A stretch of 35,628 nucleotides of DNA from Bradymonadaceae bacterium (GCA_028274765.1 JAQCND010000291.1:1-35628), one strand, 5' to 3'. Shown: positions 25,491 to 34,422, numbered from the stretch's first letter. Program-made: numbers and translations. The notes: generated by a model from the letters alone, not told the origin.

Positions 25491-28097
25491 TTACCGCACG
25501 TCGATGATGTCCTCGCGCAGCATGTCGACGAGGAGTTCGAGAGTCTCCTGGCGTCTCATCGAGCTGATTTCGAGGATGTCCTCGAAGGTGATGCGACCAT
25601 CGATCAGACTGAGGACGTAGCCACATCGGTGGTCGAGGTCGGCGCCCGAGAGATCGAGCTCGCTCATGGCGACGTTTTGGGTGGGAACGTCCTCGAGTGA
25701 CCCCAGTTGATCGGCCAGACTCGAACTCTGTACCTCTTCGATCCCCTTGAGTATCTCTTGAGCGCGATGATTATCGGGATTGCGCTCGAGCACCGACTGT
25801 ACGAGGTCGCGTGCCGACTCGTGATTGTCGGATTCGATGAGCTGCTCGGCTTCGTCGAGCAATCGAAAGGCGCCCGACTGAACATGGCTCGAGGGTTCTG
25901 AGCTGGCTTCGGGGACGTCAACGGGGTCGGCATTCAGCCCGGGGACTTGAGTGTCAGAACTGGAAGGATCGGCCTCGCTCTCCTCTGTCCCGACGTCCGC
26001 CGAGGACGCCTCCGACTCCAGCGTCCCGGACGATTCGAACGCATCACTCGAACCGTCCTCGAGGTCGTCTTCGATCTCGACGAGCGGATCTCCCTGGTAC
26101 TGGCGCTTTTGATGATCGCCCTCCTGGCTCTCGTCGGAATGTTCGGAGATCGAGTCGGCCAGATCGAAAAACTCGTTGTCGGCCGATTCGCTCGAGGGCT
26201 GTTCATTCGTCTCCTCGCGCGATCGGGCCGAGCTCGTCTCGGACGACTCCTCGAGTGAATCGTCAATCGACTCGAGGCTCGAATGGCTCGCGCGGTATCG
26301 CGCTTGTTCGTCGTCCGGTTCCTGCGTTCGCGGCTCGGAGTCTTCCGATGCCTCGAGTTCTCCATCGACGAGGTCGGCCGACGAGCCCGGTTCAAAAAGC
26401 GGAGCCGACTCTTCTTCTTGTTTGGGCTCGACGGGCCCATCCTGAACAGCTTCCCCGAGCTCGTCGTCTTCCTCGTCCTCCGGTTCGAGTCCATCGATGT
26501 CGAGGTCGATCGCCTCTCGCTCTTCGTCGTCGCTTGCTTCCCCGAGCCCCGCCGCATCTTCAGGGGGGGTCCCTCCGGGTTCGGTCCCCTCGAATTCGTC
26601 GAACGAAACGCTCATCGCCTCGTCGTCATCGGTCTCGAGGGAATCCGACTCTTCATCCGGCGCTCCTCCCTCGAAGCTCATGTCCAGATCGCCGAGGTCG
26701 TCCCCCACCGACTCCGAAGCGTCCGGCGACGCGATCGGGTCCGAGATCCCGAGATCCATGTCCTCCTCCCGGTCGGACGAGGGAACGGGTGTCTCGTCGT
26801 CGGAGGATGAAGAGGGGGGTGGGGTCCGTTCGGTGTCGTCGAATTCCTCGAACGAAAACCCCTCCTCGCCGTCGTCCGGGCGTCCCCCGTCGAATTCGGC
26901 CGATTCGGCGAAAGAATCGTCGGCATCGCCGGCGGGAACGTCGTCTTGGCCAAACGACAGGTCGAAGTCGTCGTCGGAGGCTTCTCCCTCCAGATCGTCG
27001 ATCTCTTCGAAGTCATCGAAAGAGAGCTCCATGGCCTCACCCTCCGAGGAATCGGCAGATGCCTCCTCGGAGGGAGTGGTCGAGGGGGAACTCGGAGTGG
27101 GAGTAGCGGAGCTGGACGAGGTCTTCTCGGAAGTATCGGTGGAATGGGCGTTCAGAGCATCGTCGGAGGTACCTTCGAGAAAGGCATCCCCGTCGTGGTC
27201 GGAGTCGGTTCCAAGTGCCGGTTCGTCGGACGGGGGCTCGTCCATCTCTAGGTCGTCCATGCCGCCGAGTAGTTCCTCGGCTTCGAGCGAGTCGTCGGAT
27301 GAAGACGGGGAGGGGGCACTCTCCTCTCGGTGGGGCGAATCGTCGCTCCCTGCCGGAGATCCCGAAGAGGAGGAGGGATTACTCCCCTCTCGGGGGGGCG
27401 AGTCGTCGCTTTCCTCCGGGGGGCGCGAAGACGAGGAGGGGTCGACGGGCGCCTCCGGTTGACGAGGGGGCAACTCGTGGGAGTCCGTCGAGGAAGATTC
27501 GGGAGTCGAGTCAATCGTGCCGAACTCCAGATCGTCGAGAGCAGGCGAGGAGGCTCCCGGTTCCGGCGTTTGAGTCTGGGGGAGCGACTCCGACTCGGAG
27601 GTCGGCGGTTCGTCGAGTGTCTCCTCGTCGTGAACCGACGAGGCCACTTCGATATCGGCGATCGGCTCTTCGAGCGCCTCGAGATCGTCCTCGTCGTCGA
27701 CGTCCACGGCGTCGACCTCCGACGTCTCTTGCGAGCCGGTGGCCGGCACGAGTTCGTTCGCCGAAAAATCCGTCTGCGAATCGGAGATCTCTTCCAGGTC
27801 GGCGAATACGTCGGCTCCGGAATCGGATGGGTCGTCCGTCGTACCATCGGAGTCGGTGTCGGCGCGCGTCTGCTCGGCAATGGTATCGTCGAGCCAGTTG
27901 CGAATGGCCTCTATGTTGGCCTGTCCCGGTCCGGCCCGAAGCTCCTGTACCTGGGCGTCGACGTCGGCGTCGAGCACCTCCCAGTCGCGAATACGAACCA
28001 GAAGCTGGAGCGCCTCGACGAATGCCTCTTCGTCGAGCGCCCGCCTGGTCTCTCGAAGTGTCTCGATCAGTTCCGCTTGGTCTGAGACTCCAGTCAT
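25491..28097 (-). CDS. Acidic linker protein with TPR and C-terminal LIDG domain
   Basis: An 868-residue, extremely acidic, presumably cytoplasmic protein. A helical N-terminus (about 5-75) is followed by roughly 650 residues rich in Ser, Asp and Glu that are almost certainly disordered. A TPR-like helical pair comes next (about 739-785, LLDEAEQLIESDNHESARDLVQSVLERNPDN). The C-terminal domain (about 815-868) contains YVLSLIDGRITFEDILEISSM and ends LREDIIDVR. The same small domain opens the J-domain protein of this cluster. Short SF[DE][DE]F motifs recur in the linker. ATG 28097 has GGGAGAG about 6 nt upstream; the six extra residues of the track are dropped. It overlaps the stop of the preceding small ORF by ATGA. 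Function unknown; an Hsp70-linked adaptor is an inference. Confidence 0.85.
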   Translation of the reverse strand: MTGVSDQAELIETLRETRRALDEEAFVEALQLLVRIRDWEVLDADVDAQVQELRAGPGQANIEAIRNWLDDTIAEQTRADTDSDGTTDDPSDSGADVFADLEEISDSQTDFSANELVPATGSQETSEVDAVDVDDEDDLEALEEPIADIEVASSVHDEETLDEPPTSESESLPQTQTPEPGASSPALDDLEFGTIDSTPESSSTDSHELPPRQPEAPVDPSSSSRPPEESDDSPPREGSNPSSSSGSPAGSDDSPHREESAPSPSSSDDSLEAEELLGGMDDLEMDEPPSDEPALGTDSDHDGDAFLEGTSDDALNAHSTDTSEKTSSSSATPTPSSPSTTPSEEASADSSEGEAMELSFDDFEEIDDLEGEASDDDFDLSFGQDDVPAGDADDSFAESAEFDGGRPDDGEEGFSFEEFDDTERTPPPSSSSDDETPVPSSDREEDMDLGISDPIASPDASESVGDDLGDLDMSFEGGAPDEESDSLETDDDEAMSVSFDEFEGTEPGGTPPEDAAGLGEASDDEEREAIDLDIDGLEPEDEEDDELGEAVQDGPVEPKQEEESAPLFEPGSSADLVDGELEASEDSEPRTQEPDDEQARYRASHSSLESIDDSLEESSETSSARSREETNEQPSSESADNEFFDLADSISEHSDESQEGDHQKRQYQGDPLVEIEDDLEDGSSDAFESSGTLESEASSADVGTEESEADPSSSDTQVPGLNADPVDVPEASSEPSSHVQSGAFRLLDEAEQLIESDNHESARDLVQSVLERNPDNHRAQEILKGIEEVQSSSLADQLGSLEDVPTQNVAMSELDLSGADLDHRCGYVLSLIDGRITFEDILEISSMRRQETLELLVDMLREDIIDVR
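27301..27426 (-). repeat. 63-bp tandem repeat in the acidic linker gene
   Basis: Two imperfect units of 63 bp (27301-27363 and 27364-27426) lie head to tail, and the start of a third follows. Both contain CTCTCGG-x-GGGGCGA-x-TCGTCGCT on the plus strand. They encode 21-residue units of the type SDDSPxRExSxPSSSS. I estimate about 70 percent identity by eye. Confidence 0.65.
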
Positions 28098-28336
28098 AGC
28101 GTTCTCTCCCGGCACGTCGACGAGGATACATCGAGCGAGGACCTCTCTACGAGAAATGACGAATCATCCTCGTACACGAGGTGGAGCGACCCGATCCGAT
28201 TGTCGGGGTCTAGAGAAACCCGGAAGTGCAGGTGCTCGCTCACGACCTCGCCTTCAGTATACCAGTAGACGGACGAGCTCCGGGGCGCTCCTTCGACGTC
28301 GGGACGACACCAGACGTCAAGTGCGCTGAAACACAC
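28094..28336 (-). CDS. Possible small protein between dnaK-like gene and acidic TPR gene
   Basis: An 80-residue reading frame that starts at a GTG inside the last codons of the dnaK-like gene. It ends in a TGA overlapping the next ATG as ATGA. The track shows only a longer version (28094-28522) whose first part is a dnaK shadow. Beyond the dnaK stop the frame reads SSVYWYTEGEVVSEHLHF, then IGSLHLVYEDDSSFLVE. It looks protein-like, with alternating hydrophobic residues and mostly G/C third positions. There is no good ribosome site for the GTG, but coupling to dnaK is possible. If it is not a gene, this is a 219-nt spacer inside an operon. I recognise no family. Confidence 0.42.
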   Translation of the reverse strand: MCFSALDVWCRPDVEGAPRSSSVYWYTEGEVVSEHLHFRVSLDPDNRIGSLHLVYEDDSSFLVERSSLDVSSSTCRERTL

Positions 28337-30143
28337 CTCGAAAGGCTTCGAGGGCTCGACTGAGTTTCTCGTCGGTCTCCTCGAGTTCCTCGAGGCTGGC
28401 GTCATCGATGGTGTCCTCGGCCGTCTGCACGGCTTCCACCGCGCGTTCTTTGGCCTCTCGTAGCAATTCCGAATTCGATCCCTCGATGTCATCGACCTCC
28501 GAGACGAGCTTGTTGATCTCACGGATGGTCCGACGAATCTGCGTGCGGAGTTCCTCGATCTCTTCGCTCCGCTTGACCTCCATCAGATAGTCTTCGTTCT
28601 CTTCGATCATGCGGTCGATCTCTTCTTCGGTGAGGTTGCTCGAAGCCGTCACCGTGATCGACTGCTCTTTGCCGGTCTCGAGATCGGTCGCCGAGACGCT
28701 GACGATGCCGTCGGCGCTGATGGAAAATTCGACTTCGATCTCGACCTCGCCGGCGGAGGCACTCCGGAGCCCGCTGAGTACGAATTCGCCGAGCAGTTCG
28801 TTGTCTTCGGTCTCCTCTTCGTCCCCCTGCAGGACCACGATTTTCACGGAGGTCTGATGGTCGCGAACGGTTGTAAAGATGTGGCTCTCGCTGGTCGGGA
28901 TCGTCGAGTTTTTCTTGATGAGCTTCTCGTAGCCTCCACCGTGGACCATGATCCCGAGGCTGTGAGGGGTCACGTCCAGCAGCAGGACGTCCTCCTCGTC
29001 CTCGTTGACGAGGGCGTCGCCCTGGATGGCCGCTCCGATGCCGACCACCTCGTCGGGATGGACCTTTTTGGAGGGTTTAGTGCCGAAGAACTCCTCGACC
29101 TCCTCCTGGATGCGCGGCATGCGGGTCATGCCGCCGACGAGGATGACGTCGTCGATTGCCTCCGGGCCCAACCCGGCCTCCTGGAGGGTGGCGTCACAGA
29201 TCTTGGTCGTGCGCTGAATGAGATCGATTACCAGCTCCTCGAGCTTCTCGCGTGTCAGCGTCGTCTGCAGATGCAACGCCTCTCCGTCATCCTGCGTATA
29301 GAGGAACGGGAGACTGATTTCGGTCTCCTCGACCGACGAGAGTTCAATTTTGGCTTGTTCGGCGGCGTCTCGGAGCCGCTGCAGCGCCATCTCGTCTTTG
29401 CGGAGGTCGATCTGATGGTCGCGAGCGAACTCGTAAGCCAGGTGTTCGATGATGCGGGCATCGAAGTCTTCGCCCCCGAGAAAGGTATCGCCCGCGGTCG
29501 AGAGGACGTCGAAGACGCCGTGGCCGATGTCGAGAATCGAAATGTCGAAGGTCCCTCCCCCGAGGTCGTAGATGGCGACGGTAGCCTCGACGTCCTCGTC
29601 GTAACCGTAAGCCAGGGCAGCAGCAGTCGGCTCGTTGATGATGCGAATGATGTCGAGACCGGCGATCTTGCCGGCGTCTTTGGTGGCCTGACGCTGGGAG
29701 TCGTTGAAGTACGCCGGGACCGTCACGACGGTCTGCTCGGGGTCGTCGCCCAGATGCTCCTCGGCGACGAGTTTCATCTCCTGGAGGATGATGCTCGAAA
29801 TTTCGGGGAGACTGTATTCTTTGCCTCGCAGCTTGACGCGGACATCGTCGTGGGGGCCGGGGACGATCTCGTAGGGACACGTCTCGATACAGTGACGGAC
29901 GGCCGACGAGCCCCATTGGCGTCCGATCAGACGCTTGGAGGCGTAGATCGTGTGTTGGGCGTTGGTGATGGCCTGGCGCTTGGCCATCTGCCCGACGAGG
30001 CGCCGGCCCGATTCGGTGATGGCTACGATGCTGGGCGTCGTCTTGTAGCCTCCCTTGTTGGGAATGACCTTCGGGGTTCCGTTTTCGACGACGGCCACAC
30101 ACGAGTTCGTCGTTCCGAGATCGATACCGATGCATTTGTCCAT
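28317..30143 (-). CDS. DnaK/Hsp70 paralogue
   Basis: A 608-residue Hsp70 with a complete ATPase domain ([19 protein letters not shown] at the start, [47 protein letters not shown]). The interdomain linker VLLLDVTP lies at about 385-392, followed by a beta-type substrate domain (about 393-505) and a helical lid to the end. It deviates from housekeeping DnaK: after the linker it reads [16 protein letters not shown] in place of the usual LSLGIETLGG, and the lid is short, without the usual disordered tail. No grpE or canonical dnaJ is nearby, so this is likely a specialised copy like the extra DnaKs of myxobacteria. AGGAG lies 6 nt before ATG 30143; the track's eight extra residues are unneeded. 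It is 77 nt downstream of the J-domain gene. Confidence 0.93.
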   Translation of the reverse strand: MDKCIGIDLGTTNSCVAVVENGTPKVIPNKGGYKTTPSIVAITESGRRLVGQMAKRQAITNAQHTIYASKRLIGRQWGSSAVRHCIETCPYEIVPGPHDDVRVKLRGKEYSLPEISSIILQEMKLVAEEHLGDDPEQTVVTVPAYFNDSQRQATKDAGKIAGLDIIRIINEPTAAALAYGYDEDVEATVAIYDLGGGTFDISILDIGHGVFDVLSTAGDTFLGGEDFDARIIEHLAYEFARDHQIDLRKDEMALQRLRDAAEQAKIELSSVEETEISLPFLYTQDDGEALHLQTTLTREKLEELVIDLIQRTTKICDATLQEAGLGPEAIDDVILVGGMTRMPRIQEEVEEFFGTKPSKKVHPDEVVGIGAAIQGDALVNEDEEDVLLLDVTPHSLGIMVHGGGYEKLIKKNSTIPTSESHIFTTVRDHQTSVKIVVLQGDEEETEDNELLGEFVLSGLRSASAGEVEIEVEFSISADGIVSVSATDLETGKEQSITVTASSNLTEEEIDRMIEENEDYLMEVKRSEEIEELRTQIRRTIREINKLVSEVDDIEGSNSELLREAKERAVEAVQTAEDTIDDASLEELEETDEKLSRALEAFRGVFQRT

Positions 30144-30166
30144 GAGGGCTCCTTCGTCACAGATCA

Positions 30167-30192
30167 TGGATGGACGGACCTCGTCCGATCCA
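30167..30192. other. Hairpin between J-domain gene and dnaK paralogue
   Basis: Plus strand: TGGAT-gga-CGGAC, loop CTC, GTCCG-ATCCA. The two 5-bp arms would form one stem with a 3-nt bulge. It lies about 15 nt upstream of the dnaK Shine-Dalgarno. It could be an RNA processing or translation-control element. No T-run follows, so termination is unlikely. Confidence 0.35.
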
Positions 30193-30220
30193 TACGCGGA
30201 TGCCGGGGGGACGGGCTCGA

Positions 30221-31492
30221 CTACGAGTCGAGAAGCTCATTTCGTCTACGTCGAGCCATCTCGTCCTCCCGGATGTCGAGAACCTGGTTGTAATGTTCGA
30301 GCGCCCGTTCGCGCTCCTCGAGTTTGTCGAAGATACGAGCCATCAGGAGGTGAGCGTCCGGGTGTTTGTCGTCGATGCGGAGCGCGGCCCGAGCGAAAAG
30401 CTGAGCTTGCTCGAGGCGCAGATCGGCCTCGACTAGCATGTCTGCCGCTTCGAGGGCCACCTCGACGTCTCGTTGAATGCGGAGGGCCTTGCGGAACTGC
30501 TCGGCGGCCTGGACGATCTGCTCCTTCTGACGTGCCTGTGTACCCCGATTGACGAGAACCCGAAAGGCTGCCTCTCGTTTGTCGGGATCCGAATTGTCGT
30601 CTCCGATATCGGTCGAGGCATCCTGTTTTCGAGCCATATCGATCGAGGAGGGTTGATTCATCGGGGTCGGGACATCCTCCTCGTCATCGACGATCTCCTG
30701 CTCTTCGAGCTGTGCGTCGTACTCGTCTCGCTGTTCGGGGTCCGACAGAATGCGATGCCCCCGAGTGACGTGCTGAAAGACGTCCTCGATGATCTCGGCA
30801 AACGGGCCGAGATCGTTCTGAAAATAACGATCCGGGTGGTAGCGCTTCGAGAGTTTGAAGTAGGCATGTTTGATGTCGCGGGCCGACGCGTCGCGATCGA
30901 TATCGAAAAACTGATAGTAATTGACCTCATCGAGCTGACCGTGGAGACAGAGCAGCTCGCGTCGCTTCGGCCGTTCGATGGGAAGATCGTCGCGTTCGAG
31001 GAGCCTGTCGTCGAACTCGAAGGCACTCGGAGGCACGGGAAGATGAGACAGATCGAGCCCCGTCGACTCGTTCGAAGCGGAATCGCCGGTCGAGGCCTCG
31101 TCGTCGCCCCTCGTCTCCCCACGTCGTGAGGATTCGAGGTCGTTCGCGCCCGACGACGAAGTGCGGGGTCTCCGAGTCTCGCGCCGCGAGGAGGTCGCAT
31201 CGGAGCTCGTGGGGGCGGAGCTCGCCTCTTCGCGCTCGACTCCGGGCATGTCGATCAGCCCGACCTCGAGCAGACGCTGGAGCGCCTCGAGCGTACTCTC
31301 ACGTCCCAACCCGCTGGTCGAACAGAGTTCGCCGACGGTCGTGCTGCCGTCGATTCGCGAGTACAGGAAGAAATCATCGGGGGAGGGTGTCTCCGAGAGT
31401 TCGTCGATGTCGACGCCCGACACTTGGGTTGGTGTAGCGTTGTCGTCGAACAAAGGCTCGTGGGTCGCGTTGAGGAGTCGCGATTCGATCAT
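30221..31492 (-). CDS. J-domain protein with N-terminal LIDG domain and C-terminal TPRs
   Basis: A 423-residue class C (type III) DnaJ-like co-chaperone. Residues about 28-85 form a small domain with LYSRIDGSTTVGEL and ending LLEVGLIDMPG. It matches the C-terminal domain of the acidic protein in this cluster. A Ser/Arg/Asp linker follows. The J domain is at about 190-258 (NYYQFFDIDRDASARDIKHAYFKLSKRYHPDR), with the HPD tripeptide needed to stimulate Hsp70 ATPase and an ILSDPEQRDEYD end. TPR-like helices span about 300-415, including VNRGTQARQKEQIVQAAEQFRKAL and RALEHYNQVLDI. There are no Gly/Phe or CxxCxGxG zinc regions. It lies upstream of the dnaK paralogue in the same direction, so it is the likely dedicated partner. 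The ribosome site is weak. Confidence 0.9.
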   Translation of the reverse strand: MIESRLLNATHEPLFDDNATPTQVSGVDIDELSETPSPDDFFLYSRIDGSTTVGELCSTSGLGRESTLEALQRLLEVGLIDMPGVEREEASSAPTSSDATSSRRETRRPRTSSSGANDLESSRRGETRGDDEASTGDSASNESTGLDLSHLPVPPSAFEFDDRLLERDDLPIERPKRRELLCLHGQLDEVNYYQFFDIDRDASARDIKHAYFKLSKRYHPDRYFQNDLGPFAEIIEDVFQHVTRGHRILSDPEQRDEYDAQLEEQEIVDDEEDVPTPMNQPSSIDMARKQDASTDIGDDNSDPDKREAAFRVLVNRGTQARQKEQIVQAAEQFRKALRIQRDVEVALEAADMLVEADLRLEQAQLFARAALRIDDKHPDAHLLMARIFDKLEERERALEHYNQVLDIREDEMARRRRNELLDS

Positions 31493-32090
31493 CCACGGGG
31501 CACGAGCACTCTCTAAAAGCCCGATGTCCCGCTATATTCATCTCAACTACCTTATCATGGTGTCGCTCATTGACAAGATGTCCCGTACTCCGAGTGCCGT
31601 CCGCTCGCAAGCTACCTCCGCGTTGCGACCCGGGCGATCGCATCGGGATGTGTTCCATGCAGAGGTGAGCCAGCTGGACGCCGGCACTCCGGAGCTAGAC
31701 CTTCCGCACAGACTCGAGAGAGGCTCGGAGCGCCTTTGTACGTCTCCGACGTGAGCCTCCTGGCTGGGATGTCGCGTCAGCGACTCCTCGTGGGCGAGAG
31801 GTGAGGTGACCTGACGGAGGTCGAACCGCGAGTGTATGCTCGGGTCACTCTAATGCGACAGCTCCGGCGTCGCGACCGGTTCGGTGGGGACATGTAGAGA
31901 GCACGCATTCGAGCCCGCTCTCTTGTCGGCGCCCCGAACGGAAGAACGACGAGCAATGGGTCCGCCAGCAGCTCGACGTTGCGCGACCGCCCCGAACACC
32001 ACGACGAGCGGTGGCCCGAGCGAGCTTGTCGAACAGGCTCGGCGGATCGAAGCGTGTCGAGTCGCTGGCATTCGCCTCGATGGCGCTCTT
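31493..32090. other. 598-nt region without a recognised gene
   Basis: It lies between the J-domain gene start and the MFS gene stop, both minus strand. I see no tRNA or convincing ORF; the frames here are Arg/Ser-rich. Visible elements are a minus-strand promoter-like TTGTCA-16 nt-TAAGGT about 80 nt before the J-domain ATG, a direct repeat GATGTCCCG (about 31522 and 31579), and an inverted repeat AGAGAGC...GCTCTCT (31896-31923) with a 14-nt loop. No heat-shock CIRCE or sigma32 pattern is present. Confidence 0.45.
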
Positions 32091-33284
32091 TCAATCCGTT
32101 CGACTGGCGTTCCCCGGCCAGAACGTGCCGATCAGCGGCACGAAGCTGAGCGCCGCCAGTCCCGAAGCGGCCCAGTAGACGACATCGATCCCGCCCTGTC
32201 GATAGACGATGGCTGCGAGCACCGGGCCGACCGTCTGGCCGATGCGATAGACCAGGCTGTTGAGCGACATGAAGGCCGCGCGTTGATCCTGGGGCGCCAG
32301 ACCGGCGAGCATCGACTGGAGCGTAGGGATGTTGAGAGCCTGGGCCACGCCGTAGGTCAATGTCGGGAGAAGCATCCACCAGAGCGAAGGCATCCAGGGG
32401 ATGGCGGCGAGGCTGAGCGTATACAGCGTAAAGGCGATGGTCAGGAGCTGATGTTCGTCGACGTACTGGACGAGCCACCCCAGTCGAGAGGAGGTCAGGC
32501 CGCTGGCGATCGAGACCGTCGAGAGGACGAGCCCGATGCGAAAAGACGACGCCTCGAATCGGGATCCGAGGAGGATGGGAAAGTACGTCAGGTAGGGGCC
32601 GAACAGGAGCGCGAAGGTCACGACGGTCAGCGCAAAGATGCCAAAGACTCGTCGACTCCAGAGGACCTCTCGGAGGCGGGCGAGATACGAGCCGATGGGC
32701 TCGACGCCATCGGGCTCGGGATTGTCGAGCTGAACGATGACGAGTCCCCCGATCGGAAGCGCCAACACGGGAAGCGCGAAGGGGTAGTGCCACCCGAAGA
32801 GGGCGAGTGCGCCCCCGATGATCGGATACGATGCCGTGCCGATGCTCAGGACGCTGGCGTTGTACCCCATGGCGGCGGTGCGTCGATCGCCGGTGAAGAG
32901 ATCGCCGATGATGGTGAGGTTCATCGAGGCCAGCGACGAGGAGCCCATCCCCTGGACGAAACGCAGCACCAACAGCCACTCGAACGTCGGTGCCAGGGCA
33001 CAAGCCCCGCCGGCGATGGCAAAGAGCAGCAGCGAGGGGGCGAGCACTCGCTTGCGTCCCCATCGATCGGCAGCGTATCCGAGTACGGGGGCCAGCACCA
33101 GACCCGGCAGGTAAAAGACCGTGACCAGCCATCCGATGCGATCTTTCGAGACGTCCAACGCCTCGGCGACGTCGGGAAACGCCGGGGTGACACTGGCGAC
33201 GCCCATGACGGCCGAGAGCGTCACGGCAAAGATGATCAGGAGGTTGGGATCGCGGTAGACGGGTTGTGAGGAAGAAGTACTCAC
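32091..33284 (-). CDS. MFS transporter
   Basis: A 397-residue major facilitator with about twelve hydrophobic helices in two bundles. The loop 2-3 signature GYAADRWGRKRVLAP (about 63-77) is motif A of drug:H+ antiporter-type and related MFS exporters. The VQGMGSSSLASMNLTIIGDLF region matches the TM4-5 face. The substrate cannot be told from sequence, although a drug/metabolite exporter is the usual assignment. The track begins at 33659, but the extra N-terminus lies antisense to the DUF2804 gene. The GTG at 33284 (VSTSSSQPVYRDPNLL) just before TM1 is the only reasonable start, with no clear ribosome site. It is divergent from DUF2804 with 87 nt between. Confidence 0.88.
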   Translation of the reverse strand: MSTSSSQPVYRDPNLLIIFAVTLSAVMGVASVTPAFPDVAEALDVSKDRIGWLVTVFYLPGLVLAPVLGYAADRWGRKRVLAPSLLLFAIAGGACALAPTFEWLLVLRFVQGMGSSSLASMNLTIIGDLFTGDRRTAAMGYNASVLSIGTASYPIIGGALALFGWHYPFALPVLALPIGGLVIVQLDNPEPDGVEPIGSYLARLREVLWSRRVFGIFALTVVTFALLFGPYLTYFPILLGSRFEASSFRIGLVLSTVSIASGLTSSRLGWLVQYVDEHQLLTIAFTLYTLSLAAIPWMPSLWWMLLPTLTYGVAQALNIPTLQSMLAGLAPQDQRAAFMSLNSLVYRIGQTVGPVLAAIVYRQGGIDVVYWAASGLAALSFVPLIGTFWPGNASRTD

Positions 33285-33371
33285 GGGTGCTCGGAGGGAG
33301 AAGGTTGCATGCGAAGGGCGAACCGGCCAACATGCATACTGAGACGCGCCCCCCAAACGTCTGACCGAACT

Positions 33372-34382
33372 ATGAGCTGTCTTCTCGACGCGCCTTCGAG
33401 TCTTCTCGACGCCCGGGGACGTCCCCGCACCGGGACGTATCGCGGTTACGGCAGAGATACGGATCTGACAAACGACGAAGTCGAGGGGGAGCGACAGGCC
33501 CCCGCCGGTCATCAACTCTTGCGCGAGAAGCGCTGGCAGCGGTTCACTGCCGCCGGACCCGAGGTGGCCTGCGGGGGCACGCTGTTCGATGCGGGTTATG
33601 CGACGACGGTCTTCGCCTGGGTGTTCGATCGCGGGGCGGGGCGCATGCTCGCCGATCACGCCGACATCCTTCCTCCCTTCATGGCCGACATCGGTGACGA
33701 TCCCGCCTCGGGGACGATCGCGTCACTGCGAGGATTCGAGCGCACCTTCGACTTCTCGCGCGAATCGGGGCTCGCCATGCTCGAGATGGCCGTCGCATCC
33801 ATCGACCTGGAGTTGAACTTCGAACTCGAGACACTCGCCCCCGTTACGGCCATTGGCACCGCTCGCGACGAGAGCGGCGGACTCGGCATGACGCAGAAGG
33901 AGACGGGGCTCCCGGTACGGGGACGACTCGACGTCGAGAGCCGGAGCTTTACACTCGGCGCGGGGTCGCACGCGCGGGACATGCTCGATGATACGCATGG
34001 TCTCCTGCCTCGCGAAGCTCAGTGGACATGGGGCATGGCGGGGGGCACCCTCGAGGACGGCACGTCCGTGGGGTTCAATCTCTCGGAGGACTGGAACGAG
34101 ACGCGCGAGAACGTCGTCTGGCTCGGCGACGAGATTCATACGCTCGACGACGTCCATGTCGAGTGTTCGTCCGAACGCCCCGGACGCCCCTGGCATCTCT
34201 ACTCCGAAGATGGTTCGATCAATCTGACGTTGTCAGTGGAGGGACTTCGACGGCACGAGACCAACTTCCACGTCGTCGCCTCGCAGTATCTCCAGCCGCT
34301 CGGATACTGGCACGGTCGTCTGATCGACCGCGAAGCCCACGACCTGTTCGGCGTGGCCGAAGATCACGAGGCGCGATGGTAG
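33372..34382 (+). CDS. DUF2804 family protein
   Basis: A 336-residue protein that I assign to DUF2804, a family of unknown reaction with a beta-rich, lipocalin- or tocopherol-cyclase-like shape. Family-like features are a paired CGGTLFDAGYATTVFAWVFDR segment (about 78-98), a central FELETLAPVTAIGTAR, and FTLGAGSHARDMLDDTHG. WTWGMAGGTLEDGTSVGFNLSEDW follows (about 219-242), and a conserved-looking YLQPLGYWHGRL comes near the end. There is no signal peptide or membrane helix, so it is probably cytoplasmic. ATG 33372 (MSCLLDAPS) was chosen over the track's 33309 because the earlier part is Arg-rich and overlaps the promoter region; the ribosome site is weak. It is convergent with the SpoIID-like gene. 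Confidence 0.82.
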   Translation: MSCLLDAPSSLLDARGRPRTGTYRGYGRDTDLTNDEVEGERQAPAGHQLLREKRWQRFTAAGPEVACGGTLFDAGYATTVFAWVFDRGAGRMLADHADILPPFMADIGDDPASGTIASLRGFERTFDFSRESGLAMLEMAVASIDLELNFELETLAPVTAIGTARDESGGLGMTQKETGLPVRGRLDVESRSFTLGAGSHARDMLDDTHGLLPREAQWTWGMAGGTLEDGTSVGFNLSEDWNETRENVVWLGDEIHTLDDVHVECSSERPGRPWHLYSEDGSINLTLSVEGLRRHETNFHVVASQYLQPLGYWHGRLIDREAHDLFGVAEDHEARW

Positions 34383-34422
34383 CCTTCACGCTCTCTGCTT
34401 CGGTCACCTCGAGCATCCCCGT

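Noticed and set aside
31493-31520. Possible CIRCE heat-shock element upstream of the J-domain gene (GAGTGCT on the minus strand).
   Set aside because: Only one half-site is present; the required TTAGCACTC arm with 9-nt spacing is absent.
31805-31840. tRNA-like TTCGA loop on the minus strand (GGTTCGACC).
   Set aside because: The flanks do not pair into a T-arm, and no acceptor, D or anticodon arms can be formed.
33285-33659. N-terminal extension of the MFS transporter in the ORF track.
   Set aside because: It is antisense to the DUF2804 gene, is hydrophilic and Arg-rich, and precedes a natural TM1 start.
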